Source of the DNA: Sclerodactyla briareus
Taxonomy: Eukaryota; Echinodermata; Holothuroidea; Dendrochirotida; Sclerodactylidae
Reading direction: 5' to 3'
Length of the DNA: 64,000 nt
NCBI GenBank assembly: GCA_026419785.1
Contig: JAODTK010005750.1
Span: forward strand, 62,001-126,000
Shown here in pieces: positions 19,926-33,099 of the stretch. The notes beneath the pieces were generated by a model. It was not told the DNA's origin and searched no databases. It saw nothing but the letters and a program-made list of their open reading frames with translations. Numbering within the stretch: the stretch's first letter is position 1; each line of letters opens with the position of its first letter. The translations under genes were made by a program, and so were the position numbers.

Positions 19926-22900
19926 TAAACCCTTGGACACACCCAAGTGTGAGGCTTCCATCGAGGGCTTCAAGTGTCATGGACAAAAACTAAGAATCAT
20001 CCTTTGGGGAATCTTGGGAAGAAGTGGCTGGCTGGGTCTTGTGTTGTGGGATGCGGAGAACGGGGAAGGGAAGGCCCAACTTATCCGATTACCTATGCAA
20101 TGTTGAGTGACTCTGACTCTTGCGGATGGCGGAGTATTATACGCCTCGGACTGGCAAATGGAGTCACTGGATAGAGTGATGTATTGTATGGTGGATGCAA
20201 TCGTGACCGGACAATTTCCACCCGGACAATTCCCGCTCAACGGAATGGTTTTTTATGGTAAGAATTAGGGTTAGGGTCTAAAGGTAGGGTCACGTTGGGT
20301 GGGAATTGTCCATGTGGTGCCGTGATGGGTGCAATATTTCTGAGCCGGCTCCATCATCCAGGTGGGGTCAAATTATCTTTTTACATATGCTTTAAAAAAC
20401 CTATTTCACAATGTGCTAATTTTTCTAACAAGAATGACCTCAATCCACACTGAAAACAATAGGGTTTTTTTAACACCGTCAATAATTGAAACAGAGTTGC
20501 AATAAAACAACCTTATTGTACTATTTGATATACACAAGGCTTGTATAACATTCAAACCTAAAAACAAGTGGATGGAGATTAGGTCATAGACTATATATCA
20601 CAGGTTTTTCTTCATTCCAGAAAATGTATTCAACAAGGGCAATTTCCTTCAAGGCAACAATAGTGATATCCAAGTTTGGCGAGAGCATGAAAAATTTTTT
20701 TTTTTTGGGACAGTATCAAAAGGAAGGGGGGGGGGGTGGATTAAGGCACTGGAACATTCTGTTTCTTGTTCTGATTCCCGAATATAGCATTGACAAGACG
20801 AAAGTAACTTGCAGTAAGTTTTCCACATCTGAGAGCTGAAAATAACCATTCCATCATTGTTCCCAATGCAACGTTTGTGAAATTAGAAATGGGGTTTTTT
20901 TTCCAAGTATTGCCATTTTCATCTGTGGAGTTTTAATGATGTACCGCAAGTCCTTGAACAAGCTATTGTACCTCTTCAAAGTTAACCCTCCTGGGGCAAT
21001 GAGTCTTCCACCAGAACCATAGGTGGACTGTCTATACGGTGATATAAAATATTACTACTGAAAGAAAATTATGAATACATACAACAACAGAATAGTACAC
21101 ATGGGTACAAGGCTTTTTGTTCAAAAAAAAAAAAATGGTTCTCAGACCAATCAACGGGGTATCATTGAATGGTGTCAATGGAATTGTTGGGTTAGATGAA
21201 AATGTGATTGCGCAGTGTGCGTCGACGAGAAGGAAAACATATATTCATATCCACATACATTGCTATAAATTAGACATAAGTTCAAAAAACGCTCCCTTCA
21301 ACTTGTTCCACATTGACAGTTTTGGCGTCTATAGCTCAACTTACGGAAAAAACATGTTTACTGTTGTCATGGGGGAGTCCCTATGAAAAGACGTCCATGT
21401 GGGCGTGGTGGCTGCCGGGTCCCATGAACAGGAGCAAGCTGGTGGTCTTGTGGGCAGAGGAACAGTTTCTATTCTTCACGATTCCTTGACTGTGTACACG
21501 CTGCTGACATGTCGGTTTTGATGGGGTTATAGCGATCGCAGTCTGCCAGCCATTTCTGGAAGAGAGGAAGGAAAGGTGGGCTCGTTTCAAGACACAGCTC
21601 AACAATGTTTATTTTAACATCATTTATTTACTACTGGTGGGTAAGACTCCATGGCTTATTTTTCAACTAGGCTGCACCACATCAGCCAAAATATGTGTAT
21701 GAATGAGCAATGGCCTTCTTTTTATCCATTTGATAAAATTCTTTCAAATTAAATAATGGCTTCTTGCTGCTTTTGGTGGTCTATTTCCATCTTTGTGAAA
21801 GTGATTTGTTTTGTAGCATTATTGTTGTAAGAGGGAGTGGTTTGTCTGTCAGGATAAATTTAAGGCACAAGATACCATGCATGTTTGCGTGTTAGTGTAA
21901 ATGTCCTCAGATACACATGTAAAACAGTGCAAGTATTCCCATTTAGTCGATATTTATGATGAGCAAACAGGAAACCACAGACCACCAATGCATACACGTG
22001 CTAAGGTGTGTTACACCATAAAATGGCACATGGAGGACATAAGTAATCTCATCGTTAGACAAAAGGGCTGGGAGTGGGCGGGAGGGGGGGGGAACTGTGT
22101 ACTCATGCGCATATCGGGAACGCTTGGAGCATCCAGCTTCCTATTCTATAAATCAGGCGTATGTGAGCTGGTGTGAATGTTCTGCTCTGTTTAGCTGGAA
22201 CTCACTGCCTTTACCCTGGTTGGGGGAAAGGGGGCCCCCTAGTAGATAAGGTTCCCTCATTCAGTTAGAGCACCCCACAGCGGGGTCGGTCCCGGGCGTG
22301 TATGGTAGTGGACAAACCTATTTGAAGGAGTGATGTTGCATGGTTGTCCTGACCAAGGAATTCCAGGTACCCTGGCTGTTGTCGTCAAGACGGGTGCTTT
22401 ACCTTCATGTACACGTGCGGTAGTGGCCGCACTTTCGACGGCACACTCCAGTGGAACTATTAAAATATTTGCCAAAACACCACAACCTTCCAGTACTTAA
22501 TTTTGAAGAGCTTCCAAATGAGCATGAAAGATAGAAGTTCTATGGGAATGAATCCCCCTCCCCCAACTTCAATGTGTTTGTTTCACATCAAGAAATCCAC
22601 TCAAAATTGAGCCCAAGATGACCTACTTTTGAAAACTATTATTAACAATATGTCCCCAAATTGAGTGAAGAAGTAAAGTTCACAAATCCATTGTACTATA
22701 GTACAACTACACACAACATTCTGGTACATGAAAGTTTAATCATTTGACCATGCATGCAGTCAGTCGATTCACTGGAACACCTCAGGCAAGGCCTCCATAC
22801 AGACCTTCGACTGTTACAGAGAGACAGGCATGCAGACAGACAGATAGACAGACAGACCACACCAAATATTGCAGCAAAACAGGGTACAACAGCAGCAGAT

Positions 22901-23290
22901 GGACAGGGGATGGTGCCATTGATCACATGGCTTGAGGAAGAGTGGGTGGGAAAGGTTGTGAGGAGGTATGGTGATGTTCAGGGCAGGTAGGGTGTTGTTG
23001 ATGCTCACCCCCCCCCCCCCCCCTTACCACAAAAAGGCTCACGAATTGATGACGAATGCGAATTGGCTCCAAGATGTGATACTCACAATTGGGTCCTCTG
23101 GCTTCTTCTTGCAAAGTTCGTTAGACCAGAGAGTAACGTCACGTTGACTGCCCTCTCAAGGATAGTCCTTGGATGCCTTGTTTGTGGGGATGCGGATGGG
23201 CTCAACAATTACCTGAGGAAGGATAGGCAATTGGCAGGATTTGGAACAGACAGGTCAGCATTTTTGGTTTTTCAGATTTAGAAGATGGAC
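19926..23290. other. Non-coding stretch, no gene recognised
   Basis: It holds G runs (20727-20737), T runs, a CAGACAGATAGA microsatellite (22827-22855), a C run (23007-23024) and a tRNA A-box-like word CAGTTAGAGCACC at 22262 with a poor B-box match. No splice-flanked coding block convinced me. Confidence 0.45.
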
Positions 23291-23294
23291 ACTG

Positions 23295-23965
23295 TGAAGC
23301 AGTGTGGCAAATAGTCACCTCACGCATCAGGGTAGCTTTAGATTCATGACTGTTTAAGTGTGGCAAATAGTACCTCATAAGCAGGGTAGCTTCACGTTAT
23401 ACTGTTTTAACAGTGTGGAAAATAGTCACCTCACAAATTCAGGTTATTTTTGGATTTTATTACTGTGTGTATAGCAGTGTGGCAAATAATCACCTCACAA
23501 ATAACACAGCAGCCAAGCTCTTGATATATACTGTGTCAGCAGAGATGGCAAATATCACCCCGCAATCAGGTTATTTAGATGGTCTGTGTTAGCGTGCGGC
23601 AATATACATGTAGGACCTAAAATCAGGGTTATCTTGAATTTGTATAATGTGTCATCAGTGTGGCAATCAGTCACCTCACAAATCAGGTTTAGGTATCTTC
23701 AGATTCATACTGTGTTAGCAGTGTGGCAAACAGGTCAACTCACAAATAATGGTATCCATAGATTTTAATTGGTAGCAGTGTGGCAAATAGTCAACTCACA
23801 AATCAGGAGTATCTGTAGATTATACTGTTAGCCCCCCGTGTGGCAAATAGTTAACTCACAAATCAGGGTATCTCCAGATTAAAAAGTGTCAGCATGTGTG
23901 GCAAAGAGTCACCTCACAATATCAGTGTTATCTTTGGATTTATACTGTGTCAGCAGTGTGCAGAT
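23295..23965 (+). repeat. Minisatellite, ~58-bp unit, about 12 copies
   Basis: The unit reads roughly GCAGTGTGGCAAATAGTCAC, CTCACAAATCAGGGTATCTT, then TAGATTCATACTGTGTTA. Copies are degenerate, with indels throughout. They have no spacer/repeat organisation and are not a CRISPR-like array. Confidence 0.85.
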
Positions 23966-24247
23966 GGTCCACAGGCTTCTCCTCCAGTTTAGGGCATTCC
24001 ATTGTCCCAAATAATTTATCTGAATTTTGATTGATTTTTGATAGGAAATCATTTGTAGGCTCATCCCCAGCCAGGGTGATCGTGGATGATGATGAGCACC
24101 AGCCTACTTCACTTCTATGCTGACTTAGTATCAATGAAATATAGAGGCAGGATGGGTGACCGAAACCAACATGCTCCAGGACTGCTTATTTTACATCTCC
24201 CTCCAAAGAAGAAAACCACCATTCAACCTACCCCTCCGCTCTGACAG

Positions 24248-24531
24248 GACGTCATCGAATAAGGATCAGGATCTCGAGGAAGCGGCAAGTCCAACGCTGA
24301 CTACTTACAGCCGGCCGACGAGGAATTATACCAATATCCCAAAATAAACCCCAGAAACACTCTGGAGTAAACTGCATTACAGCAGAATCACAGAGTGGAG
24401 ACCAGGAGTACAGCCACTCTGGGGAAAACTGTGAGAGTGACACCTGGAACTCAAACTTGGAATGTATGCTTGGAAAGTGTCAATGACACCACACTGCCAC
24501 TCTCCGGCTCATGCAGCGGAGTACGCTCAAG
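24248..24531 (+). CDS. Candidate exon, possibly receptor C-terminal tail
   Basis: The acceptor is CCCTCCGCTCTGACAG (to 24247); donors are CAAG|GTAATC (24532) or CAAG|GTATGC (24585). In the phase left by 18100 it reads TSSNKDQDLEEAASPTLTTY then SRPTRNYTNIPK and a stop at 24345. A second frame in the same block reads SNADYLQPADEELYQYPKI and continues with frame breaks. GC content and the lack of repeats fit coding sequence. No domain is recognised. It may be the last receptor exon or belong to a different gene. Confidence 0.35.
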
Positions 24532-24589
24532 GTAATCAATCGGTACCGGGGACCACAGAGATAAGTGTCAACCCCTCTCTCAAGGTATG

Positions 24590-27500
24590 CATTAGTGACA
24601 CCATGCCAAGTTTGCTAGTTGCCACAAATGCCTGTGTGACAGGTACTGTCACCAAGAGTTTGTGACAAGCTAGGAATTATGGTAGAGACCAGGCAACAAA
24701 AAATCCAGTCTGACAAGGCCACGCCCAAACAGACTCAATACAAAATGTACAGTATACTTCATACTTCCTGATCAGCAGCAGCAGCAAGAATTGCCAGGGG
24801 AGGGATTGAGAGAGGGCAGACACCATCTTGTAACAATGAATACCCTCTCATGCCCCTCACCCTACAGTACCTACTTGACAAACATCCATGATATAAGGCT
24901 AGACATGGAATTGTATGAGAGAAATGGAGTTACACAGTTATGAGTGTTGGTAACCTCTGTGATGCCCATACCTTGATTCTGACACACACATGATACATGC
25001 GTGATCAGATTCGGTAACAATTGTTTCCCAACACTTCCGGGGGAGAACATCAGACACCAAGAACTATAGCCCCATGGCATCACCCCCCCCCCCCTTCCTA
25101 TCCCATGGTGTCAATAATTAGGGCAAATTGCCTTTGGGGAGAGGAAGCAACAAGAGAAGAGAACATGCTAGAATATCAACATTTGAGTGTGGGGCTTCCA
25201 CATCTTCTCTTCCATCAGAGCCAGTTTGAATACAATCTATTACATCACCACATGACTTTGCTGTTTATTGGATATACTTACTATCATTAAACATGAACCT
25301 TATTTCTCGTTCAGCACTTGTGACTCCATCGCTGCCGTGTACCGCATTCCTCTGGTCGTCGACCCCGTACAATGCTCTGATGCTGGAGGGGGGAATGGAG
25401 GATGGTAGTAGCAATTAGCCAATAATGATTATTCATGACATGAGCAAAGACCATGTGTGATTACTCGGAGAGAGCATATTGTAACATGGACACATATCCA
25501 CTGATTGAAGTTGTTCAGGGGAAGCAACTAAGGTTGGTAGAAGTGTAAACTCGCATTCATGAAATACTGCAGATTGCCTCGAAACTCCCATGAATGGATA
25601 ATTGGATAGGGCAAACACCCTAAATCTCAAGTGTAGAATTTCAGAGAAAAAACATGTGAAACTTGAGACTTTGCAAAAGATGGGACTGTTTATGTTTATA
25701 ACCAGAGATTCTTGAGAGAACAATAGTGTTGCCAGTTGAGATGGGGTTTATTTTTGCCGAATGAGACAATAGACAAAAAGGAGGGAGGGGGCATGGTGTA
25801 AGAATGAGATTGGTTGAGGAGTCTAGTAGACTCACACTTTCATTATCTTCTAGCCATATGTAGTGATTCCATGCCAGTTATTCTCTCTGAGTTGGTATAT
25901 GGCAGGCAGTTGGACAGAAGAGTTCCTTCGAGGAGCAGGAAGCATTCTCGTCAGCAAAAACCATAGCAATAACTGAGCCACTGCTGATAGTTCTGGATTA
26001 CTGTATGAAGTGACTTATTATTACACCAGCAGCCTACTTCTTGAAGGATTGGATAATTTAGTTTCAAGATAGCAGGGTATACTATACTTTTAAGTGAAAA
26101 CCGAGGCAATGACTGGGCTTCTGCTGATGTAGGTAATCCTCTCAAGTTCCCAAGTGACTGGTATTATATCGAAGAATCTACCTCTCAGGATGGGTATCTC
26201 TGGCTTTCAGGCTGTTAGTAGGACCACAGAGTTCCCTCCAGTAGGGAATAGCATTCTCTCGAGCAAGGACCATGCGATTATGGGACCGCTGTCATGTAGG
26301 CCACCAGACTCGGAAAGAACATCTTGCCATAGTGTTCTGCGTAGAAGTCACTCGCCTGCTCTGGTGTCAGGTGTACTCTTCGTTCTGTTTAATATATAAA
26401 ACAACATCTGAGGCTGAAAGGTAGCAAATTGCGAGTTAGCAAATACATGTGATAAGAGCAAAATCTGAAAGCATAGGAGTGGATATAGTTTGCCACCCCC
26501 AAAGTACGCTACCTGTGAAGAGCACTAATCAGTGACCAATTTAAGGACTGATTATTGGCAAGGTCTATCAAAGGAGTGCTAGAGTTTTGTGGAAATGCGA
26601 CTGAATTTGCCAGAATTATGCAAAATAAAAACATTACGTGACTTCTAGTGACCCATTCTCTAATTTCCCAGGACGAACAGGTACAGCACTCAATACGTTT
26701 CATGGAAACCTGACAAACTTGAAAACGTGCATCAATCAGGCAAATAGACAAATTGAATGACCTCCAGTGACCCAAATGTCTGTAAAACCCAGAATCTATG
26801 TAGAAAAACATTCAGAACCAAGGATGAACCATACCCAGTTACCCACCTGAAAATCTTATCAGTTCTACCTTATATCCTGTACCTATGAGCCAAACCAAAT
26901 CACCATGGCTCCAACAATTCATCTCTGATCTTGCTAACGAGCGTGAATAATAAATTACATGAAATAGGCTGATTGCCTGATTACCCTACATAATTAGAAA
27001 CTTTTGTGCAATTAGATTGTGTTCACTCAACACCTATACTACAGTATACAAACTTTGTTGTCATCCAGCGGATGTGGTCAACTCCTCTTCTCCAAAGTTT
27101 TAAAACAGGTTTGGAATTTCTCCTTTCTACTGTCCCAGACCCGAGTGCTTTCTCCAATGTTGGCATGATGGGTCCCTTGGAATAATTATTTTGCCGACTA
27201 CCAGATCCAGATGAGCAGAGAAGTTCTTTATATAGCCTAGCACACAGTATAGAGATCTCACTCTCTATATTCAACTTTCAAGCTACTATGTGATCGCAGC
27301 ACAGACGACATTCAATTAAATTGGACATGCACCACAGTGAGTCAATTCATAGCTTATGTCACAATAGCACCCAAGATATCACCCACTTAGGCCACATACT
27401 CATTAGGGTGACAATGATGCGACAGATTCCTCGAAATTGCATATCAAACTTGCCAAGATCGCCAGAGAGGTTCATGTACACATTTCCTTCCAGTCAGCAC

Positions 27501-28110
27501 AGTGGGTGAAATTATTTCATCACTATTTAAATCCTTCGCAAAACAATGCCACACGCATGCTGAAAAATGGGATTATTTTGACCTGAAAAGCTTAGGATGA
27601 GCCCTTCACAGATACGAATAACAATAGAGGCCCTGTTGCATAACACGAACTGACATCAACGGGGAATCCTATAGAGCTGTTTGGCTACCATCGGGAACTT
27701 GGTCCCCCTACTGTGGCTGTATTTGCCTTGGGGTCCATTCAAAACATGTTAGTATTTAGTGTTGCTATCGCTATGAGTGCGTTTAAGTTGATTATTTAGT
27801 GTTAGAGAATTTCGCACAACGATCCAAACTGCAAATAGTCTCAAGATCATGTTTCCATTAACGCAGGCATTTTGTCAAATCGTTCATGTAGGGATTTTAC
27901 CCACCCACTTGCGAGGTGTTGCATCATCAATTCCATGGAACTTCCCTGTTGTTTGTAAACAATTTATAATAGCCTAGTAGGCCTAGGCCCCATGATGGCA
28001 ATATGCATACAACTGTCATTTAGTTTCTGGGTTGTAGTTCCTCATACTACTTTTTCTCAATCATGGACGTTAAACTGTGCGTTCGTTTGCACGAAAGTGG
28101 CTTCAGTTTG
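24590..28110. other. Non-coding stretch, no gene recognised
   Basis: AT-rich sequence with a C run at 25081-25094. A weak internal duplication (GCATTCTCGTCAGCAAAAACC near 25947 resembles GCATTCTCTCGAGCAAGGACC near 26250) suggests a decayed repeat. No exon is supported. Confidence 0.4.
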
Positions 28111-28112
28111 CA

Positions 28113-28260
28113 CATTGTTTTGGAGGTCTCGAAGCCGGCCTCGGCCTCGAGCCAGTTTTTGGCGGCTTCGGCCTCGGAGGCTGCGGCCTCGGAGGCTGCG
28201 GCCTCGGAGCTTTCCGGCCTCGGATTTTAGGCCAAGGCGGGGTCGAGGCCGGACAATAAT
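28113..28260. repeat. GGCCTCG-rich block, copy 1
   Basis: About ten GGCCTCGG/GGCTGCGG words form the block. Its right side ends GTCGAGGCCGGACAATAA, whose complement TTATTGTCCGGCCTCGAC matches the left edge of the second block at 29891 (TTATTGCCCGGCCTCGG). It is an island of high CpG in an AT-rich stretch. Confidence 0.7.
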
Positions 28261-29890
28261 TTTTGTTATTCAAATAAAGAACAAATTAAAATTTTATGTC
28301 ACAAATGATGCTTCTGGATTTGTTTGAATTTCACGACAACTTGAACTAACGTAGCATACTTGTATCCCCCAAAAGGCTCCGATAAAATGTACTGGTGCTG
28401 TGCTCCGCCTGCCGTGCAATTAACCCAGTGCAGTGCTAGAGTGCCGGCTGCCTAGCGCTCGCTGGCCATAGACATCTTACAGTACTGATGCACTTGCACT
28501 GCAAGTGCACACATACGCATATGTATAGCTTTGTGTACTGAGCAGCGAATCCTGCACAGGCGCAGCCACGTGTGACCTTCCACCGCTCACTGACGCCCCT
28601 CCTTATGTCGTAGTATAGGAGTTGCGAGATGAAATTCTAGTCTCCAGTGCATATCTGTGCATAAGCCTGAACCATTAAAATACGAGAATGTGGTCTGTGT
28701 GCAGACGATGAATGGTTGTATTATTCATATAAATCGATACAGAGACTTTGGCACAGTCACAGGCCTAAAGTTACTACGTTTGCACTGATTGAATTGCAAT
28801 TTTGTATTAAAAAATTATTTAAAACACTATTTAGTACTATCTGTCAACTTCCTGACTGACACTGTAGTCTTAGTCTGTATAGTGTGTACATGAAAAATTC
28901 CACCACCAAACTATTTTTGATTCCTTCTTATATTCCCACATGGGGATATTATGTTCTGTCTTCGCCAGCGCCCGCAGCGACAGATATTATTTTATGTTAC
29001 GCGAGAACCTCTCTCAACGTTTACTGAAACTTTGCACCCGTTTATGGCATAAAATCTCTGATGAGTTCAAATGTGGTTCGCCCCACAAGACCACGGGGTG
29101 GGCATCTTGGATTTTTGAGTACTTTTTTACACTGATTTGCAATGTTTTTGGGGAACATGGTGATCGTTTTTAACGATATATATATATATAACGTGGTTCA
29201 CCTGCCCGGCGATGTCTTGTTTATATTGACTTTAGTCAAAGGAATTATTCCGTCATGACAGCGTGTGTTTGTGTGTGTGCGTGTGGTATGATCGCCTGGA
29301 TGTTACCACATAACTCGCGACCCCACCTTGGCGGATCACGCTCATACTTGTATCAAGTACTCTGCTCCTTTTGCACTGGCTAGGAATTTGCCTAGCTGTC
29401 CCAGCTAGTAGTGCGCCAGTAGAAAGGAGTTTTAGCCATGGGGTGGGGGGGATAATTCTGCACCCATGCACACCCGGCAAAGCTTTCTTCCCAGATGCTG
29501 GAATACTTGATGTTTTCAATGCAGTGCAGGGTCCTTAGCATCTATGCTCACGGAAGCTCAACTTTAGCATCTTGCGCACTGAAGCTCACTTATGAAGTCA
29601 TATTGAAGAGTGTTGATGTAATGATGATTGTATAATCTACCTTTATAGCAATCTCACAATCAGTGACATTTTCACAACTGAATCCATTTTTTTTTTTTCA
29701 TTCTGAATACTGACTTCAAGAATAAAATTTTTTGCATAGCACGTCTTTTGCTTGTTCAATCCTCATTTTCGGGACTTCCAACCTTCTTGTCTCCATATAT
29801 TTAATTATAATGATAGCTGTAGCCATGGGGAAGCAAAACAAAATCATTTAGTGTATTTAAACACAGGTCATGTAAATTTTATGCTGTTAT

Positions 29891-29992
29891 CTTATTGCCC
29901 GGCCTCGGAAGGGTTTGCCTCGGCCTCGAGGGTGCGGCCTCTGCCTCGAGGGGTGTGGCCTCGGCCTCGGATGCAGCGGCCTCGCGAACAAC
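29891..29992. repeat. GGCCTCG-rich block, copy 2
   Basis: It begins TTATTGCCCGGCCTCGGAAG and ends CGGCCTCGCGAACAACACTG. With the block at 28113 it may mark the two ends of a 1.9-kb element or two small related elements. 28300-29890 between them contains a short TA run (29176-29190) and a GTGTGTGCGTG tract (29262-29284), with no gene. Confidence 0.6.
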
Positions 29993-30523
29993 ACTGTTCA
30001 GTTGTCAGCTTGTGCGTTTATAATCATTCATGATGGGCTGCCGATTTCCCATTTAGGGACGAATCATATCAAACAACACACCTAGTTAGGCACAATAAAA
30101 TAATTTTCATGTTTAGCATCCCTGCCCGCCTCCTCTTTTGAGGATTCTGAGAATTTCTTTTTTCATAATCCCTTCTTTCAGTCAGGCCCTACTTTTTTTG
30201 AAAGAATATTCTGAGTCAACTCGTGAATCATTTGCTCTTCAAAGGAACAATTTTGAAAAGCATGTTATGGTATAGTAGACCCGTAAAAACCATTAAGTAA
30301 AAGGCTTGAAGAGAAGGCCCTCCTCTTCTGATAAGGTCCAATGGCAACTCTACTCGACCCGCTTCTTTTCCTCTTTTCAACTGTCTATCTGGTATTTCTT
30401 CATGTCGCATTTTGTTGAAATGGTTGTTATGCAATATCTATCTGGTTATGAATGGCCTATTAGTAGTCGTTCGAGCTACATGTGGGACACCCAATAAACA
30501 ATCTTGATAAGCAATGGACGGTC

Positions 30524-31816
30524 CAGGCCTCGAATTACCCGACGGCAATCGCCGTCGATGCCCCGCCAATTGTGCTGGATGCCCTCACATTTCACAAGCT
30601 TCACCGACGGCAGTGACTGCCGTGCCCTAAGTGCTCCTTGCCATCAGTGCCCTCCCCTCTCAAAACTAGGATAATACCTACAACAGCAACTTTCGAAAGT
30701 TTCCAGTTGATCATCAGGCCCAGTAACCTGTAAAGGGTCAATGAATTCCGCATTGGTGGTCATTTTACCTCCATTCTGCATTGATTAGTCCCTTTCATCA
30801 TTGTATTGTATGTTTGGGCACCTACATCCGTATATATGTCCAATAGTACCGGTACTATGCGTAGTGAAAGCAAAAACTTGACTGACGTACCCACCCCATG
30901 GAGCTATTTATTAATAACCGCAACCGTACTGTACCATTCAAATCGCGTCGGCCTAGCCTAACGAATCTTGCTCGCATTGCCATTAATCAGTTTATCCCTT
31001 CAACCATCATGTACTACATTTCTGTCTTAGGAATTGGTACGTGGAAACAATAGATTGAAGTGCATAATTACCGTCAACCCAGGCCTGGGCCGGCCCCGCG
31101 CTGCCCACCATTACATAATAATCAAACGCAGTACACGAATGCACCGCGACGGCCTACGTACGTCACTAATTGTACATTCCACTTCGAGCGAATTACGCTA
31201 TGGCATTTCCCGTGCTGCGCACATGGCTGTTTGAACTGGTTCGAACGGTTTGCGGCGCATGCATGACCCGGGCTAGCGATGTGTGGCGGGGTCGTATGTG
31301 TTGTGGGGGATTTGAGGGGATACGGTTTATGATTTTAGTTTGTCTCGCGGAGTTCCCCATTCGCAGCGACAAAACTTCTCACATCACATTTATAAATGCA
31401 ATATATCAAGTAGCCTACAATGTAAGGTCAAATGAACATATTGCCAAGAAGCTAACATTTGTTTTTTTCATGGAAATATAAAAAAACGCTCTCATTTGAG
31501 TAGCTAGACGTAAATAATTAACAGTTTGAAAATCATTGTCAAAATAGCGGTTGACCGAACCGATAAGAATACACTGGATCTCGCTTATAACGTTTCCGTA
31601 GTATGATGAGAGAGTTACACGGTCGCATAACATTTGCGGTAATGTTTCAAATTTGCATTCTTGCCTTGTCTTTTTGTTTTTAGATTGTCCTGGCTGCCCT
31701 TAAACATTGTTATCTAAATTGCCTTGGTGGCCCCTGCATTTTGAAATGTACCTGAGGCAATTTTTGGCATTGCCCTCAGAAATTGCTTGCCCTTCCAACT
31801 TTTAATTCGAGCCCTG
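30524..31816. mobile_element. hAT-like non-autonomous DNA transposon (1.29 kb)
   Basis: The left end CAGGCCTCGAATTACC and the right end TTAATTCGAGCCCTG are inverted (consensus CAGGGCTCGAATTA). CAGGG starts are usual for hAT-superfamily termini. Inside each end are GGCAAT/TGCC-rich subterminal words. The interior has no transposase frame. A clean 8-bp target duplication is not visible. The class assignment comes from terminus recall and is an inference. Confidence 0.55.
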
Positions 31817-33099
31817 GTCGAAGTCGCCAAAAAAAAAAGGAAAGAACGAGGAGGGCCCGCCGTCCCCTCCTTTTCGAAAAAGCGGGAACCGTATCATTTC
31901 CATTTTCACTTGTCCTTACATTGTTCACTTATGAATTCAGTAATGATCTTCTTTCATATTCAACTTCAGTTCATGTTTTGTCATTCTTTATTGGTTTGCT
32001 CTGATAATCATATTATGATAATCTGTCTTTACAATTCGTTAGGAAATCGAGTTTATCATTATGCAACATAGGCCTAGGCCTATATATCTTAGCCTATCTA
32101 TGTTAAAGTGTGCTGACAGTTCATTTGGGATGATAAGCAATGATGAAGTATGGCGTGGCACGGACTGCCTGTCAAACAGTTCACCCCGCTCCCATAGAAT
32201 TGGGTTAACCGTGTTGCCGCCCACACCGTGTGCATGAAAACACACAGTTTTACAAACTATTAACAGTCCAACTAAATGCCATCTCATTTGTAGGAGCTAC
32301 GAAAATTGGAGGTTGCAAGTTTCATTTTACTTTGTAGCCAAGGTATGAGTGTCCCCTAGGCCTAGCCTCTGCCCCAGGCTGCAACAGGCTCCATAAAAAA
32401 ACAGTAGGAGCAAAAAGTAGTACAAAATTTGCCAAACGTAAGTAGGAAAGTAGGATTTTAATCAGAAAAGTAGGTAAGTTGAGATTCTCACAAGTAGTTT
32501 CTGTCAATACTCACTAAGCCGGGATTTTCTATATGGTCAATTTCATCACCCTACGCATAATGACCTGGATGTAGTAGGTAAGTCACATAGCGAGAGCGGT
32601 TGAAAAGTAGTTCCATGACTTTCCTGCATTTTTCTCCAATTTGTTCTTATCTCTCTGACAAGTCGCAAGATTTTGGACGCAGTGGTTTCTCCTTAGATCC
32701 TGCAGTATTGGATTGTCTGCTCCAATCAGCTGTGCCTATGAGCTAATTGTGATCTGCATTCAGTCTACTAACTATCTATCTAGTATCCAAATTGTTAGCA
32801 ATGGCCTTCTGGCCCCCAAAATGGTCATCCTTGATGGATGTTGACCACACTGAAATCCATTTCATTGACCCTGGAATTTTTTCTTGCTTTGGAGAATTCA
32901 AGTCAAATGTAACTGAAGCGGACAATAGGCCCTTTATTGTAAGATTTCAAAATATCTTTTCGTCCATTTTCAAGTGCATTGGATTTCTCTGAAACTTTGT
33001 CATGAAGTTCCTGGGTGTTGCTTCTTTCACTCGTTTACATATTCAGGATGTGATTAATCATATATATCTTGAAAACAGTAACAGGGGGTAAAAAGAAGT

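Noticed and set aside
20255..20290. TTAGGG-like words suggesting a telomeric repeat
   Set aside because: Only two to three imperfect units; too short to call interstitial telomere.
22255..22320. tRNA A-box-like CAGTTAGAGCACC with a following GGTCGGTCCCGGG
   Set aside because: The A-to-B-box distance is too short and no cloverleaf forms; at best a degenerate SINE head.
23295..23965. Regular repeats resembling a CRISPR array
   Set aside because: The whole ~58-bp unit is repeated, copies are degenerate, there are no unique spacers, and the genome is eukaryotic.
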